DNA of 64,000 nucleotides from Streptomyces sp. NBC_00464 (GCF_036013915.1 NZ_CP107899.1:2790001-2854000), one strand, 5' to 3'. Counted from the first letter of the stretch, positions 16,358 to 27,017 are shown. Notes: generated by a model from the sequence alone, not told the origin. Made by a program: numbers and translations.

Positions 16358-17281
16358 GTGAACAAGGTCGGAGAGTTCGAGGAGCTGCGCCCCCTGCTGT
16401 TCTCGATCGCCTACCGGATTCTGGGCAGCGTGAGCGAGGCCGAGGACGCGGTGCAGGAGACCTGGCTGCGCTTCGACGGCTCGGCGGTCTCTCCCACGTC
16501 GGTCAAGGCGTTCCTGTCCACCACGGTGACGCGGATCTCGATCGACGTGCTGCGCTCCGCGCGGGTGCGGCGGGAGGAGTACGTGGGCCCGTGGTTCCCC
16601 GAGCCGCTGCTGAGCGATCCGTATCAGGATCCGGCGCGCTCGGCGGAACTGGCCGACTCGGTTTCGATGGCTGCGTTGCTGCTGCTGGAGCGCCTCAGCC
16701 CGCTGGAACGGTCGGTGTTCGTGCTGCGGGAGGTGTTCGGCTTCGGGTTCGACGACATCGCGTCGGCGGTGGGGCGTTCGGAGGCGGCGTGCCGGCAGCT
16801 GCTGGTACGGGCACGGCGGCACATGGAGGCCGGGAGGCCGCGGTTCGAAGCGGACCGTCAGGAGCGTGAGGAGCTGGCGAAGCGGTTCTTCGACGCCCTC
16901 CGCGAAGGCGACGTCGTCGGCCTGCGGGATCTGCTGGCGGCCGACGTACAGATGGTCGGGGACGGCGGCGGCAAGGCCCCGCAGCTGGCCAGGGCCGTCG
17001 TCGGCGCCGAGAACGTGGCCCGCCTGCTGGCCTCCGTCTTCCCGCTGCTGGCCCGGATCGAGGTGACGTGCGAGCCGCACCAGGTCAACGGTCAGCCCGG
17101 CGCCGTCTTCCGCGACAGGGACGGAAAGGTCCTTCACACCCTGGCCCTCGATGTGCTGGACGGGCAGATCCAGACCATCCGCTCGGTGATCAACCCCGAC
17201 AAGCTCGGCCACCTCGGACCGGTGGCCGACGCCTGGAGTATCAACGACGAGGTGAAACGGGCCCGCCGGCAGATGAAGTGA
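16358..17281 (+). CDS. ECF41-type RNA polymerase sigma factor with SnoaL-like C-terminus
   Basis: A 307-aa extracytoplasmic-function sigma factor. Region 2 is residues 8-70 (FSIAYRILGSVSEAEDAVQE, TRISIDVLRS). Region 4 is about residues 105-165 (LSPLERSVFVLREVFGFGFD). The C-terminal SnoaL-like extension carries the group ECF41 marks: WFPEP (residues 79-83; family usually WLPEP), DGGGK and NPDKL near residue 279. In this group the fused extension replaces a separate anti-sigma factor and tunes activity. The GTG start has GAGGGA 8 nt upstream. Its target is inferred to be the adjacent CMD gene. Confidence 0.95.
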   Translation: MNKVGEFEELRPLLFSIAYRILGSVSEAEDAVQETWLRFDGSAVSPTSVKAFLSTTVTRISIDVLRSARVRREEYVGPWFPEPLLSDPYQDPARSAELADSVSMAALLLLERLSPLERSVFVLREVFGFGFDDIASAVGRSEAACRQLLVRARRHMEAGRPRFEADRQEREELAKRFFDALREGDVVGLRDLLAADVQMVGDGGGKAPQLARAVVGAENVARLLASVFPLLARIEVTCEPHQVNGQPGAVFRDRDGKVLHTLALDVLDGQIQTIRSVINPDKLGHLGPVADAWSINDEVKRARRQMK

Positions 17282-17376
17282 CCCGAAGCCGGTCCGGGCC
17301 GGCTCGCGGCTCGCACGTCACGTCGATCCGGGCCATGGTGGATTTCCGGGGCCCGGAAGCGGGGAGTTCTCTCGCG

Positions 17377-18857
<1,481 letters not shown>

Positions 18858-18871
18858 TACTCCACTCCACG

Positions 18872-18910
18872 AAAGGCCGGCCCGGCGCCCTGCGCGCCGG
18901 GCCGGCCTTT
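18872..18910. terminator. 17-bp perfect hairpin after argG
   Basis: Arms 18872-18888 and 18894-18910 pair perfectly around CCTGC, starting AAAGGCC and ending GGCCTTT. It lies between the convergent argG and HxlR genes and should terminate both. Confidence 0.85.
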
Positions 18911-18918
18911 CGCTGCGT

Positions 18919-19320
18919 TCAGCCCTCGGAAGTCACCCGCGCGCCCGCGGCCGGTGGCTCACCGTGTGAGGTCTCGACCACCTCGGCCCCTTCCCGTCGG
19001 ATCCGCTCGACTCCCCAGGCTCCGAGCGGCCCGAGCGCCTGATTGAGCGTGTGCCCGTGCTCGGTCAGGGAGTACTCCACCCGCGGCGGCACCTCCGCAT
19101 AGACCTTCCGGTGCACGAGACCGTCCGCCTCCATCTCCCGCAGGTGCTGCGTCAGCATCTTCTCGCTCACGCCCGGCAGACCGCGGCGGAGCTCGGCGAA
19201 GCGGCGTACGCCATGGGCGTCGAGTTCCCAGAGGATCAGGCCCTTCCACTTGCCGCTCACCACGTCGAGCCCGGCGTCGATACCGCAGATGTACGGCCCG
19301 ATCCTCGGTGCCCTGGCCAT
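18919..19320 (-). CDS. HxlR family transcriptional regulator
   Basis: A 133-aa winged-helix regulator. The conserved single cysteine lies in the N-terminal YICGIDAGLDVVSGKWKGLI, the family's redox/aldehyde-sensing position. The recognition region is RFAELRRGLPGVSEKMLTQH, followed by the wing VEYSLTEHG. The ATG at 19320 is preceded in frame by a GTG at 19323; an AAGGG Shine-Dalgarno fits either. Divergent from an imine-reductase-like gene, with a 19345-19371 inverted repeat between them, so it most likely controls that enzyme and itself. Confidence 0.9.
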   Translation of the reverse strand: MARAPRIGPYICGIDAGLDVVSGKWKGLILWELDAHGVRRFAELRRGLPGVSEKMLTQHLREMEADGLVHRKVYAEVPPRVEYSLTEHGHTLNQALGPLGAWGVERIRREGAEVVETSHGEPPAAGARVTSEG

Positions 19321-19332
19321 CACTGATCACCC

Positions 19333-19371
19333 TTACTCAAAGGTAAGTACCGCAGAAAATAGTGGGTACTT
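19333..19371. promoter_or_regulatory. candidate HxlR operator between divergent genes
   Basis: TTAC (19333-19336) faces GTAA (19343-19346), and AAGTACC (19345-19351) faces GGTACTT (19365-19371). These TACTTAC-like half-sites resemble known HxlR binding sites and lie in an AT-rich pocket that includes AAAATAGT, a possible -10 for the plus-strand gene. Confidence 0.5.
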
Positions 19372-19404
19372 CCGAGAGTAGTGACGCTCTCCGAGCATGG
19401 AGGG

Positions 19405-20313
19405 GTGAACGAACAACGGAACCACACCACTCCGCAGGACAAGGCTGTCACCGTGATCGGGCTCGGCCCGATGGGCCGTGCGATGACCCGCACCCTCCTC
19501 GCCGCCGGCCACCCGGTCACCGTCTGGAACCGCACCGCAGGCCGGGCCGACGGCGTCGTCGCGGAGGGAGCGACGCTCGCGGCGACACCCCGTGCAGCGG
19601 TCGAGGCAAGTGACCTCGTGGTCCTCAGCCTCACCGACTACCGGGCGATGTACGACATCCTCGACGGTGCCACCGCCTCGCTCGCCGGCCGGACCCTGGT
19701 CAACCTGAGCTCCGACACCCCCGACCGCTCCCGCGAGGCTGCCGCCTGGGCGGCCGGCCACGGCGCCGGCTTCCTCACCGGAGGGGCCATGGTCCCCGCG
19801 CCGATGGTCGGCACGGAGGCGTCGTACGTCTACTACAGCGGCCCCGACAAGGTGATGGAGAACCACCGGGCGGCGTTGACGCTGCTCGGCACACCGAAGT
19901 ATCTGGGCGAGGACCCCGGCCTCGCCCAGATGATGTACCAGGCCCAGCTCGCGGTGTTCCTCACCACCCTGTCCGCACTGATGCACGCCACCGCCATGCT
20001 CGGCACCGCAGGAATGACAGCCGCAGAAGCACTGCCGGAGTTGCTCGCCGCCGCCGACTCGATCGGCGACATCATGCGGGCCGGCGAGGAGAGCCCCGGC
20101 ACCGCGCTGGACGCCGGCGAGCATCCCGGCGACCTCAGCACAGTCACCATGATGGGCGCGACGTCCGACCACATCGTCGAGACCAGCACCGCGCTCGGGC
20201 TCGACCTCGCGCTCCCTCTGGCCGTGCAGGCCCACTACCGGGGCGCGATCGAGAACGGGCACGGCGGCGACAACTGGACCCGCATCATCGACAGCATCCG
20301 AGGACCCCGCTGA
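19405..20313 (+). CDS. NAD(P)-dependent imine reductase-like dehydrogenase
   Basis: A 302-aa protein of the 6-phosphogluconate/beta-hydroxyacid dehydrogenase superfamily, closest in layout to imine reductases. The Rossmann fold opens with VTVIGLGPMGRAM, and the NADP-binding loop VWNRTAGRAD carries Asn-Arg-Thr, favouring NADPH. The all-helical C-terminal domain includes QMMYQAQLAVFLTTLSALMH. The start is uncertain: a GTG at 19381 is also in frame but lies close to the operator; the GTG at 19405 has a GGAGG too near to be ideal. Divergent from the HxlR gene. The natural substrate is unknown. Confidence 0.85.
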   Translation: MNEQRNHTTPQDKAVTVIGLGPMGRAMTRTLLAAGHPVTVWNRTAGRADGVVAEGATLAATPRAAVEASDLVVLSLTDYRAMYDILDGATASLAGRTLVNLSSDTPDRSREAAAWAAGHGAGFLTGGAMVPAPMVGTEASYVYYSGPDKVMENHRAALTLLGTPKYLGEDPGLAQMMYQAQLAVFLTTLSALMHATAMLGTAGMTAAEALPELLAAADSIGDIMRAGEESPGTALDAGEHPGDLSTVTMMGATSDHIVETSTALGLDLALPLAVQAHYRGAIENGHGGDNWTRIIDSIRGPR

Positions 20314-20603
20314 GCGGACGCGGGACCGATGACTCCGAACGGCGACGAAGACGGCCGGGCGGGGCCGGCCACGACGACCGCCTTCGCCGTCGAGGGGGAC
20401 CCGGCATCGCCGTACGGGTGCAGACGCGTCCGACGATGCCCTGTTCGCCGCCGTCGAATCCGGCGGGGAACTTCCTTACGGGGTGAGGAAGTTGATCGAC
20501 GGCTCTTGATGCCCGGCGAAGGGGGACGGCTCCCCCCTCTTCGTACGCAGACCGGCCCGGCGCCGTGGGGCGCCGGGCCGGTCTCTCCGTCAAGCGGGCC
20601 GGA
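20314..20603. other. 290-bp gap with a terminator and no clear gene
   Basis: No convincing gene is visible. A short open tail ending at 20509 (GELPYGVRKLIDG) has coding-like composition but no start or known match, and could be a gene remnant. The right part contains the hairpin described at 20550-20583. Confidence 0.5.
20550..20583. terminator. 15-bp perfect hairpin after surface protein gene
   Basis: Arms 20550-20564 and 20569-20583 (GACCGGCCCGGCGCC and its complement) enclose GTGG. It is 20 bp from the stop of the minus-strand surface protein gene and can also end transcripts from the left. Confidence 0.8.
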
Positions 20604-22736
20604 TCAGTGCGAGTGTCCCTTCCGCGACCCGTGCGACGCCGACTTCCGCCTGCGTGGCACCAGGATCAGCGCTCCGCCGGCCGCCGCGATCGCTGCGGCA
20701 ATGCCGAGGGGGAGGAGCATCGGCGCTCCGGTGTCCGGCATCGCGCCGCCGTCATGAGCGGGGGCCGAGGACGTCGGCACAGGCCACGAAGGGGTGTGTG
20801 TCGGTGAGGGGGCGGGAGTGGAGGTGTGGGTCGGGGTGTGAGTCGGGGCCGGGCTGTGGGTGCGGGTCGGCGTGGGAGTCGGGTTGTGGGTGTGGGTCGG
20901 CGTGGGAGTCGGGGTGGGCGTCGGGGTCGGGGTGGGCGTCGGCGTGCTCACCTGGATCGTCGCTCTGTCCGGCGGAGACTTCACCGCACCGTCGTTGCCC
21001 GTCGCGACCGCGTGGTTCATCACGCTCCCCCGCTCCACGTCGTCCTCGTCCACCACGTAGGTACCCGTACAGGTGGTGCTGTCCCCGGGCGCCCCCTGCC
21101 CGGCCAGCGTGGTGGACTCGCAGGTGACGCCTTCGACGAGGTCGTCGTGGATCCGGAGATCCTCGACCGGGCTGTCGGTGACATTGCCGACCACGTAGCT
21201 GTACTCCACCTCGTCCCCGAGTGCGTACGGCTGCGAGTCGTCCACCTGCTTGTCGAGCGTCAGGCCGACCGCGCCGCCCAGGGGCAGGTTCACACTCGAC
21301 GGCGGGGAGAGGACCGTCTCGTCACCGCTCCTGCCCGATGCTTCGGCGGTGTTGGAGATGTAGCCGCGCCCGGCATCGCGACCGGTGACGGTGTACGACG
21401 CCGTGCAGGTCATCGTCGCTCCGACGGCCAAGGTGGTGCCGGGGCAGGTCACCGGTCCGACGGTGGGGTCGTCCACGCCGACGTCACTGAGATCGGAACC
21501 CCCCGAGTTCGTCACCACGAACTCGTACGGCACCCGCGTGCCCGGCACGATCACCTCGGGCAGCGGCTGCGCGATGCTGACCTGCTTCACGAGATTGAGT
21601 TCCGGCAGCGGCTTCAGCGAGCGGGCGGAGAGCGTACGGATGAGGTGGACGTCGGTGAAACCTCCCGTCGACGCACCGAAGCCGAACTTGTACGTGGCGG
21701 GGACCGGCTGGGGTGCCTCCGTCTCCAGGACCTGCTGGGCACCGTTTCCGTCATGGAAGTCGACCAGCACCGTCAGCACGGGGTCGGGGGCCGGGCTCAC
21801 GCGCACCGTCACGGTGCGGCGGGACGCCTCCAGAATCTGCTGCGCCGCTTCGGGCGTCGTCCCCGCAGGGAGGTCGGCCGCAGTGGTCGGCCCCTGGAGC
21901 TTGCCGGGAAGGGTGGACGGCCAGGGCGCCGTCGTCGTCAGGTTGCTGGTGGTGGCGGCCAGGAAGCAGTAGCCCTCGGTGCCGTGGCCGGGCCCCCGCA
22001 CCGTGACCATGTTGCTCCCCGGTCCCGGAACCCGGAATCCCGTACCGGCGGGGGAACGTCGCGCGCAGCCGTTGCCGCGATGCTCCCAGTCACCGAAGTA
22101 GTTCCCCAGGACGTCCAGGCCGACGCCCAGATAACCATGGTCGACACCCGGCACGAAGTCCATGTTCGCGTCGTCGTTCGGCAGCTTCTGGGCGTAGCCG
22201 AGGCTCCCGCCGAACGCCCCTGGCGCGGACAGTTCGGATGCCCCGTCCACCAGGAAGAACGAGATGCCGTCGGCCGGATTCGCGACCGGTGTGCCTCCGT
22301 ACTGCCATTGGTCGAAGGAGACTTCCAGCCCTTCGTTCGCGGGCAGCGCCTTGTTGTGGATCACCGCCGAGGCCCGGTCGTTGCCCGCGTCCGTCAGCTG
22401 GAGGTAGCCGTACGGCGCTGCGTTGCGGGGCGGTACGGGACCCACCGCCGTATCGGAGCAACCGCCCAGCGGATGCGGCGTGTTGCCTATGGGCGGCTGC
22501 TCGGGCGCGGCACCCGTCAAGCAGGCGGGTCCCACCGCTTCGAAGTCTCCGTCCGCGGTCGCCCCGGTGAACGGCTCCTCCACCAGGGTGGGCGACACGG
22601 CGGCGGCGCTGCTGCCCGTGGCCGGCGCGGCGCCGGGCAGCAGGGAGACGGCCATGATCGCTGCCGTCAGAGCCAGGGCTCCGGTCGACAGCGCCACGCG
22701 CCCTCGACGGACCTGCACAGAATGAGGTCGTAGCAT
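20604..22736 (-). CDS. cell-wall surface protein: lectin-like domain, DUF11-type repeats, sortase signal
   Basis: A 710-aa exported protein. Residues 1-50 form a signal peptide (ALALTAAIMAVSLLPGAAPATG). Next is a legume-lectin-like beta domain (ISFFLVDGASEL, DHGYLGVGLDVLGNYF). Two DUF11/DUF7507-like repeats follow (PYEFVVTNSGGSDLSDV and EYSYVVGNVTDSPVEDL), then a Pro/Thr repeat stalk of about 60 residues. Near residue 666 is the sortase-like motif MPDTGA, then a membrane helix and the basic tail RRRK. The Met at residue 2 of the MPDTG pentapeptide and absence of Leu make it a variant LPXTG signal. An ATG 6 codons upstream (22754) is an alternative start. Likely an adhesin or surface-layer protein; ligand unknown. 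Confidence 0.85.
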   Translation of the reverse strand: MLRPHSVQVRRGRVALSTGALALTAAIMAVSLLPGAAPATGSSAAAVSPTLVEEPFTGATADGDFEAVGPACLTGAAPEQPPIGNTPHPLGGCSDTAVGPVPPRNAAPYGYLQLTDAGNDRASAVIHNKALPANEGLEVSFDQWQYGGTPVANPADGISFFLVDGASELSAPGAFGGSLGYAQKLPNDDANMDFVPGVDHGYLGVGLDVLGNYFGDWEHRGNGCARRSPAGTGFRVPGPGSNMVTVRGPGHGTEGYCFLAATTSNLTTTAPWPSTLPGKLQGPTTAADLPAGTTPEAAQQILEASRRTVTVRVSPAPDPVLTVLVDFHDGNGAQQVLETEAPQPVPATYKFGFGASTGGFTDVHLIRTLSARSLKPLPELNLVKQVSIAQPLPEVIVPGTRVPYEFVVTNSGGSDLSDVGVDDPTVGPVTCPGTTLAVGATMTCTASYTVTGRDAGRGYISNTAEASGRSGDETVLSPPSSVNLPLGGAVGLTLDKQVDDSQPYALGDEVEYSYVVGNVTDSPVEDLRIHDDLVEGVTCESTTLAGQGAPGDSTTCTGTYVVDEDDVERGSVMNHAVATGNDGAVKSPPDRATIQVSTPTPTPTPTPTPTPTPTHTHNPTPTPTRTHSPAPTHTPTHTSTPAPSPTHTPSWPVPTSSAPAHDGGAMPDTGAPMLLPLGIAAAIAAAGGALILVPRRRKSASHGSRKGHSH

Positions 22737-22886
22737 AAATGGGACAATATGCATGATCCTGCGCAGGGTAGCTCGGCACGCCGCATGCCTCCCTCCCCAC
22801 CCCCATCCGCCGGAGCCCGGCCCCACCCGTCCCCACGTGACCGACCCCACCCCCCACTCCGTTAAAACTCCCGCAACAATGAACCT

Positions 22887-23882
22887 GTGATCACTTCGCC
22901 GACACGGAGCACGAACCGACGCGCCGAGCCCGCCGCGACGCCGTACGTCGACCTCTCCCGGGCGGAGTGGAGCGCGCTGCGCGACAAGACGCCGCTGCCG
23001 CTGACCGCCGACGAGGTGGAGCGGCTGCGCGGGCTCGGGGACGTCATCGACCTCGACGAGGTCCGGGACGTCTACCTGCCGCTCTCGCGCCTCCTCAACC
23101 TGTACGTCCAGGCCACCTCCGGGCTGCGCGGCGCTCTGAACACCTTCCTGGGCGACGCGGGCAACGGGCACGGGGAGCAGCGCGGGACCCCGTTCGTCAT
23201 AGGGGTCGCGGGCAGCGTCGCGGTGGGCAAGTCCACCAGCGCCCGTATCCTCCAGGCGCTGCTGGCCCGCTGGCCGGAGCACCCGCGGGTGGAGCTGGTG
23301 ACCACGGACGGGTTCCTGCTGCCGATGAAGGAGCTCCACGCGCGCGGCCTGATGTCGCGCAAGGGCTTCCCCGAGTCGTACGACCGGCGCGCCCTGACCC
23401 GTTTCGTCGCCGACATCAAGGCGGGCAAGGACGAGGTGACGGCCCCCGTCTACTCGCACCTGATCTACGACATCGTGCCGGACGAGCGGCTCACCGTACG
23501 GCGTCCGGACATCCTCATCGTCGAGGGGCTGAACGTGCTGCAGCCCGCCCTGCCCGGCAAGGACGGCCGGACCAGGGTCGGGCTCGCGGACTACTTCGAC
23601 TTCAGTGTGTACGTGGACGCGCGGCCCGAGGACATCGAGACCTGGTACCTCAACCGCTTCCGCAAGCTGCGCGCGACGGCGTTCCAGGACCCGTCCTCGT
23701 ACTTCCGTAAGTACACACAGGTCTCCGAGGCGGAGGCGATGGAGTACGCGGCAACAATGTGGCGGACCATCAACAAGCCCAACCTGGTGGAGAATGTGGC
23801 GCCGACCCGCGGCCGTGCCACGCTGGTGCTGCGCAAAGGCCCCGACCACAAGGTCCAGCGGCTGTCCCTGCGCAAGCTCTGA
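22887..23882 (+). CDS. coaA: type I pantothenate kinase
   Basis: Phosphorylates pantothenate, the first and rate-setting step of coenzyme A synthesis. It is 331 aa. The P-loop [12 protein letters not shown] is near residues 106-116. It is followed by [14 protein letters not shown], the GFPESYD segment, YSHLIYDIV and [11 protein letters not shown], all conserved in bacterial CoaA. The GTG start at 22887 has no strong Shine-Dalgarno. It is divergent from the surface protein gene and is followed after 19 bp by a DUF389 membrane protein. AcpS in this window consumes its pathway's end product. Confidence 0.96.
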   Translation: MITSPTRSTNRRAEPAATPYVDLSRAEWSALRDKTPLPLTADEVERLRGLGDVIDLDEVRDVYLPLSRLLNLYVQATSGLRGALNTFLGDAGNGHGEQRGTPFVIGVAGSVAVGKSTSARILQALLARWPEHPRVELVTTDGFLLPMKELHARGLMSRKGFPESYDRRALTRFVADIKAGKDEVTAPVYSHLIYDIVPDERLTVRRPDILIVEGLNVLQPALPGKDGRTRVGLADYFDFSVYVDARPEDIETWYLNRFRKLRATAFQDPSSYFRKYTQVSEAEAMEYAATMWRTINKPNLVENVAPTRGRATLVLRKGPDHKVQRLSLRKL

Positions 23883-23901
23883 CTCCGGAAAGGGTGCACG
23901 C

Positions 23902-24867
23902 GTGCTGCATCTACGCCTGATCGTCCCGGCCGACCGTACGGACGAGGTGACGGGCCTGCTGGAGCGGACCGTCGGCACCGCCCATCTCGCGGTGCTGCCG
24001 GGGGTCGCGCGCGACCCGGTGGGCGACGTGGTGCTGTGCGACGTGGCGCGCGAGGCGGGCGACGAGCTGATCGGCGCGCTGCGGCGGCTCGGGGTCGACG
24101 AGTTCGGGTCGATCACGGTCGAGAACATGGACCTGACGCTCTCCGCGAGCGCCGACCGGGCCGAGGAGGAGGCACCGGGCGAGGGCGCGGACGCGGTGGT
24201 GTGGGAGGAACTGACGGACATCACCCACGAGGAGTCGACGTTCTCCATCACCTACGTGGCGTTCCTCTCGGTCGCGACGATGCTCGCGGCCTGCGGTGTG
24301 ATGCTCGACAACGCGATCCTGATCGTGGGCGCGATGGCGGTCGGTCCGGAGTTCGGGCCGCTGGCCGGGATCTCCACGGCCCTGGTGCAGCGCGCCCCGC
24401 GTCTGGTGTGGCGCTCGCTGTGGGCGCTGGTCGGCGGTTTCGCCGCGGCCATGGTGCTGACGGCCGGCTTCGCCTGGCTGATGGACGTCTTCGGGCTGTT
24501 CGACGAAGCGATGATCGAGGCACCCCGGCCGAACACGGCGTTCATCTGGCAGCCGGACTGGATGTCGTTCGTGGTGGCGTTCCTCGCGGGCATCGCCGGG
24601 ACGCTCTCCCTCACGTCGGCGAAGTCCGGGGCGCTGATCGGTGTCGCGATCTCGGTGACGACCGTGCCGGCCGCGGCCAACGCCGCGGTGGCCTTCAGCT
24701 ACAGCGACTACAGCCAGATGACGGGCTCCGTCCAGCAGTTGCTGGCGAACCTCGGCGGGATCGTGCTCGCGGGGACGCTGACGCTGCTGGCGCAAAAAGG
24801 CCTGTGGGTGGTGGCCCTCCGCCACCAACGGAGGCACCCGAAGCCGCCCGTGACCACGGACGCGTAG
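23902..24867 (+). CDS. DUF389 membrane protein
   Basis: A 321-aa integral membrane protein of the DUF389 family, function unknown. A soluble N-terminal domain of about 95 residues (LHLRLIVPADRTDEVTGLLE) is followed by about five to six membrane helices, including FLSVATMLAACGVMLDNAIL, the family-typical AMAVGPEFGPLAGISTALV, and a final LLANLGGIVLAGTLTLLAQ. The GTG at 23902 is used, with GGAAAGGGTG upstream; the open frame extends back into coaA but only as a shadow. Spacing of 19 bp suggests an operon with coaA. Confidence 0.9.
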   Translation: MLHLRLIVPADRTDEVTGLLERTVGTAHLAVLPGVARDPVGDVVLCDVAREAGDELIGALRRLGVDEFGSITVENMDLTLSASADRAEEEAPGEGADAVVWEELTDITHEESTFSITYVAFLSVATMLAACGVMLDNAILIVGAMAVGPEFGPLAGISTALVQRAPRLVWRSLWALVGGFAAAMVLTAGFAWLMDVFGLFDEAMIEAPRPNTAFIWQPDWMSFVVAFLAGIAGTLSLTSAKSGALIGVAISVTTVPAAANAAVAFSYSDYSQMTGSVQQLLANLGGIVLAGTLTLLAQKGLWVVALRHQRRHPKPPVTTDA

Positions 24868-24869
24868 CC

Positions 24870-24907
24870 CGGAGGGCGGGTGCGCATGGCCACGCACCCG
24901 TCCTCCG
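24870..24907. terminator. 15-bp hairpin between convergent DUF389 and glmM genes
   Basis: Arms 24870-24884 and 24893-24907 pair with one G-T wobble around an 8-nt loop. The position between converging genes indicates bidirectional termination. Confidence 0.8.
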
Positions 24908-24913
24908 CCCTGC

Positions 24914-26272
24914 TCAACCCAGCGCGGACTTCACGACGTCGGCCAGGCGTCCGGCCACCGCGCGCGCCTGCTCGATGTCGGCGGCCTCGACCATGACCCG
25001 CACCAGCGGCTCCGTACCCGACTGGCGCAGCAGCACGCGGCCGGTGGCGCCCAGCTCGCGCTCGGCCTCGGCGACGGCCGCGGCCAGCTCCGGGGAGGTG
25101 CCCACGCGGGACTTGTCGACGTCCGGCACATTGACGAGGACCTGCGGCAGGCGCTCCATCACCCCGGCCAGATCGGCGAGCGAACGGCCGGTGGCGGCGA
25201 GGCGGGCCGCCAGCATCAGGCCGGTCAGCGTGCCGTCGCCGGTCGTGGCGTGGTCCAGGACGATGACGTGTCCGGACTGCTCGCCGCCCAGGGCGTAGCC
25301 CTCGGCCTTCATCGACTCCAGGACGTAACGGTCGCCGACGGCCGTCTGGACGAGGTGGATGCCCTCGCGCTCCATGGCGATCTTGAAGCCGAGGTTCGAC
25401 ATCACGGTGCCGACCACGGTGTCCTTGCGCAGCTGCCCGGCCTCACGCATGGCGAGCGCCAGCACGGCCAGGATCTGGTCGCCGTCGATCTCCTCGCCCG
25501 CCGCGTCCACGGCCAGGCAGCGGTCGGCGTCGCCGTCGTGCGCGATGCCGAGGTCGGCGCCGTGCTCGACGACGGCGGCGCGGAGCAGCGACAGGTGCGT
25601 GGAGCCGCAGCCGTCGTTGATGTTCAGGCCGTCCGGCTCGGCACCGATCGTGACGACCTCGGCCCCGGCCCGTGCGAAGGCCTCGGGCGAGACGTGGGCG
25701 GCGGCGCCGTGCGCCTCGTCCAGGACGACCTTCAGGCCGTCGAGCCGGTTGGGGAGGACTCCGATGAGGTGGGCGACGTAACGGTCGAAGCCCTCGGCGT
25801 AGTCGCTGATCCGGCCCACGCCGGCGCCGGTGGGACGGGCCCACGGCTCGCCGGTGCGGTGCTGCTCGTAGACCGTCTCGATGCGGTCCTCCAGCTCGTC
25901 GGCGAGCTTGTGGCCGCCGCGGGCGAAGAACTTGACACCGTTGTCCGGCATGGCGTTGTGGCTGGCGGAGAGCATGACTCCGATGTCGGCGCCCAGGGCC
26001 CCGGTGAGGTAGGCCACGGCCGGGGTCGGCAGCACGCCGACACGCAGGACGTCGACGCCCGCGCTGGCGAGACCGGCCACCACGGCAGCCTCCAGGAACT
26101 CTCCGGAGGCGCGGGGGTCGCGGCCCACCACGGCCGTCGGCCGATGGCCCTCGAAGGTGCCTGCCTCGGCCAGTACGTGCGCCGCCGCGACCGACAGACC
26201 GAGCGCGAGCTCGGCCGTCAGATCCGCATTGGCGACACCGCGCACGCCGTCCGTGCCGAAGAGTCGTCCCAC
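24914..26272 (-). CDS. glmM: phosphoglucosamine mutase
   Basis: Converts glucosamine-6-phosphate to glucosamine-1-phosphate, the step after GlmS in UDP-GlcNAc synthesis. It is 452 aa. The N-terminus [14 protein letters not shown] is typical. The phosphorylated serine is in [13 protein letters not shown] at residue 104, the metal loop is DGDADRC, the sugar loop is GGEQSGHVI, and the phosphate-binding C-terminal loop is [15 protein letters not shown]. All four sites are intact. It lies downstream of the rplM-rpsI operon on the same strand but is separated from it by a terminator hairpin, so it probably has its own promoter. Confidence 0.98.
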   Translation of the reverse strand: MGRLFGTDGVRGVANADLTAELALGLSVAAAHVLAEAGTFEGHRPTAVVGRDPRASGEFLEAAVVAGLASAGVDVLRVGVLPTPAVAYLTGALGADIGVMLSASHNAMPDNGVKFFARGGHKLADELEDRIETVYEQHRTGEPWARPTGAGVGRISDYAEGFDRYVAHLIGVLPNRLDGLKVVLDEAHGAAAHVSPEAFARAGAEVVTIGAEPDGLNINDGCGSTHLSLLRAAVVEHGADLGIAHDGDADRCLAVDAAGEEIDGDQILAVLALAMREAGQLRKDTVVGTVMSNLGFKIAMEREGIHLVQTAVGDRYVLESMKAEGYALGGEQSGHVIVLDHATTGDGTLTGLMLAARLAATGRSLADLAGVMERLPQVLVNVPDVDKSRVGTSPELAAAVAEAERELGATGRVLLRQSGTEPLVRVMVEAADIEQARAVAGRLADVVKSALG

Positions 26273-26376
26273 TGGTGTCCTCCGAAGGTGCTCCGAAACG
26301 CAAAAATCAGACTAAGTAAGCAACAAGCCTATGAATGCCTTATGCCGTTATATGCCCGTGACCGCTAATAAACGAA

Positions 26377-26408
26377 CGCCCCGGCAGCACGAGTGTGCCG
26401 CCGGGGCG
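26377..26408. terminator. hairpin downstream of rpsI
   Basis: Arms 26377-26390 and 26395-26408 (CGCCCCGGC-GCAC and complement, one mismatch) enclose GAGT. It lies 28 bp past the rpsI stop. Confidence 0.8.
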
Positions 26409-26435
26409 AACGTGTAACGCGGTAGAGCAGGCGGT

Positions 26436-26972
26436 TTAGCGCTTGCTGTACTGCGGGGCCTTACGGGCCTTCTTGAGACCGGCCTTCTTGCGCTCGACCG
26501 CACGGTCGTCACGGCAGAGGAAGCCGGCCTTCTTCAGCGTGGCGCGGTTGTTGTCCACGTCCGCCTCGTTCAGCGAGCGGGCCACGCCGAGGCGCAGGGC
26601 ACCGGCCTGACCGGAGACGCCGCCACCCGAGATGCGGGCGATGACGTCGTAGCGGCCGTCGAGCTCGAGCACCTTGAAGGGCTCGTTGACTTCCTGCTGG
26701 TGCACCTTGTTGGGGAAGTAGTCCTCAAGGGTGCGACCGTTGATCTTCCACTTGCCGGTGCCCGGAACGATCCGGACGCGGGCGATGGCGTTCTTGCGAC
26801 GGCCCAGGCCGGCCGCCGGCTGCGGGTCGCCGAAGCGGCCCGCGAGCGACTCGGAGGTGTACTCACCCTCGACGGGGACCTCCGACTCGAAGGTGGTCAC
26901 CTCGGCGAAGGTCTCTTCGCCCTCGGTGCCCTCGGTGCCCTCGATGGGCGCTTCTGCAGTGGTCTCGGCCAC
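26436..26972 (-). CDS. rpsI: 30S ribosomal protein S9 (uS9)
   Basis: A component of the 30S head whose C-terminal tail reaches the P-site tRNA. The core starts around residue 57 ([17 protein letters not shown]) and ends in the conserved [11 protein letters not shown]. At 178 aa it is longer than the ~130 aa of E. coli because of an acidic, glutamate/threonine-rich N-terminal extension of about 50 residues ([16 protein letters not shown]), which is common in actinobacteria. It lies 45 bp after rplM, forming the usual rplM-rpsI operon. Confidence 0.98.
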   Translation of the reverse strand: MAETTAEAPIEGTEGTEGEETFAEVTTFESEVPVEGEYTSESLAGRFGDPQPAAGLGRRKNAIARVRIVPGTGKWKINGRTLEDYFPNKVHQQEVNEPFKVLELDGRYDVIARISGGGVSGQAGALRLGVARSLNEADVDNNRATLKKAGFLCRDDRAVERKKAGLKKARKAPQYSKR

Positions 26973-27017
26973 GATTCTCCTCAGATCTTTCTTTACGTCT
27001 TTGGGGGGAGGCCGGAA

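Noticed and set aside
20437..20509. Short coding-like tail ending in GELPYGVRKLIDG
   Set aside because: Fewer than 30 codons, no start and no family match; could be a remnant but cannot be supported.
23911..24897. 328-codon frame antisense to the DUF389 gene
   Set aside because: His/Arg/Gly-rich and without membrane segments, while the plus-strand frame shows a regular membrane protein.
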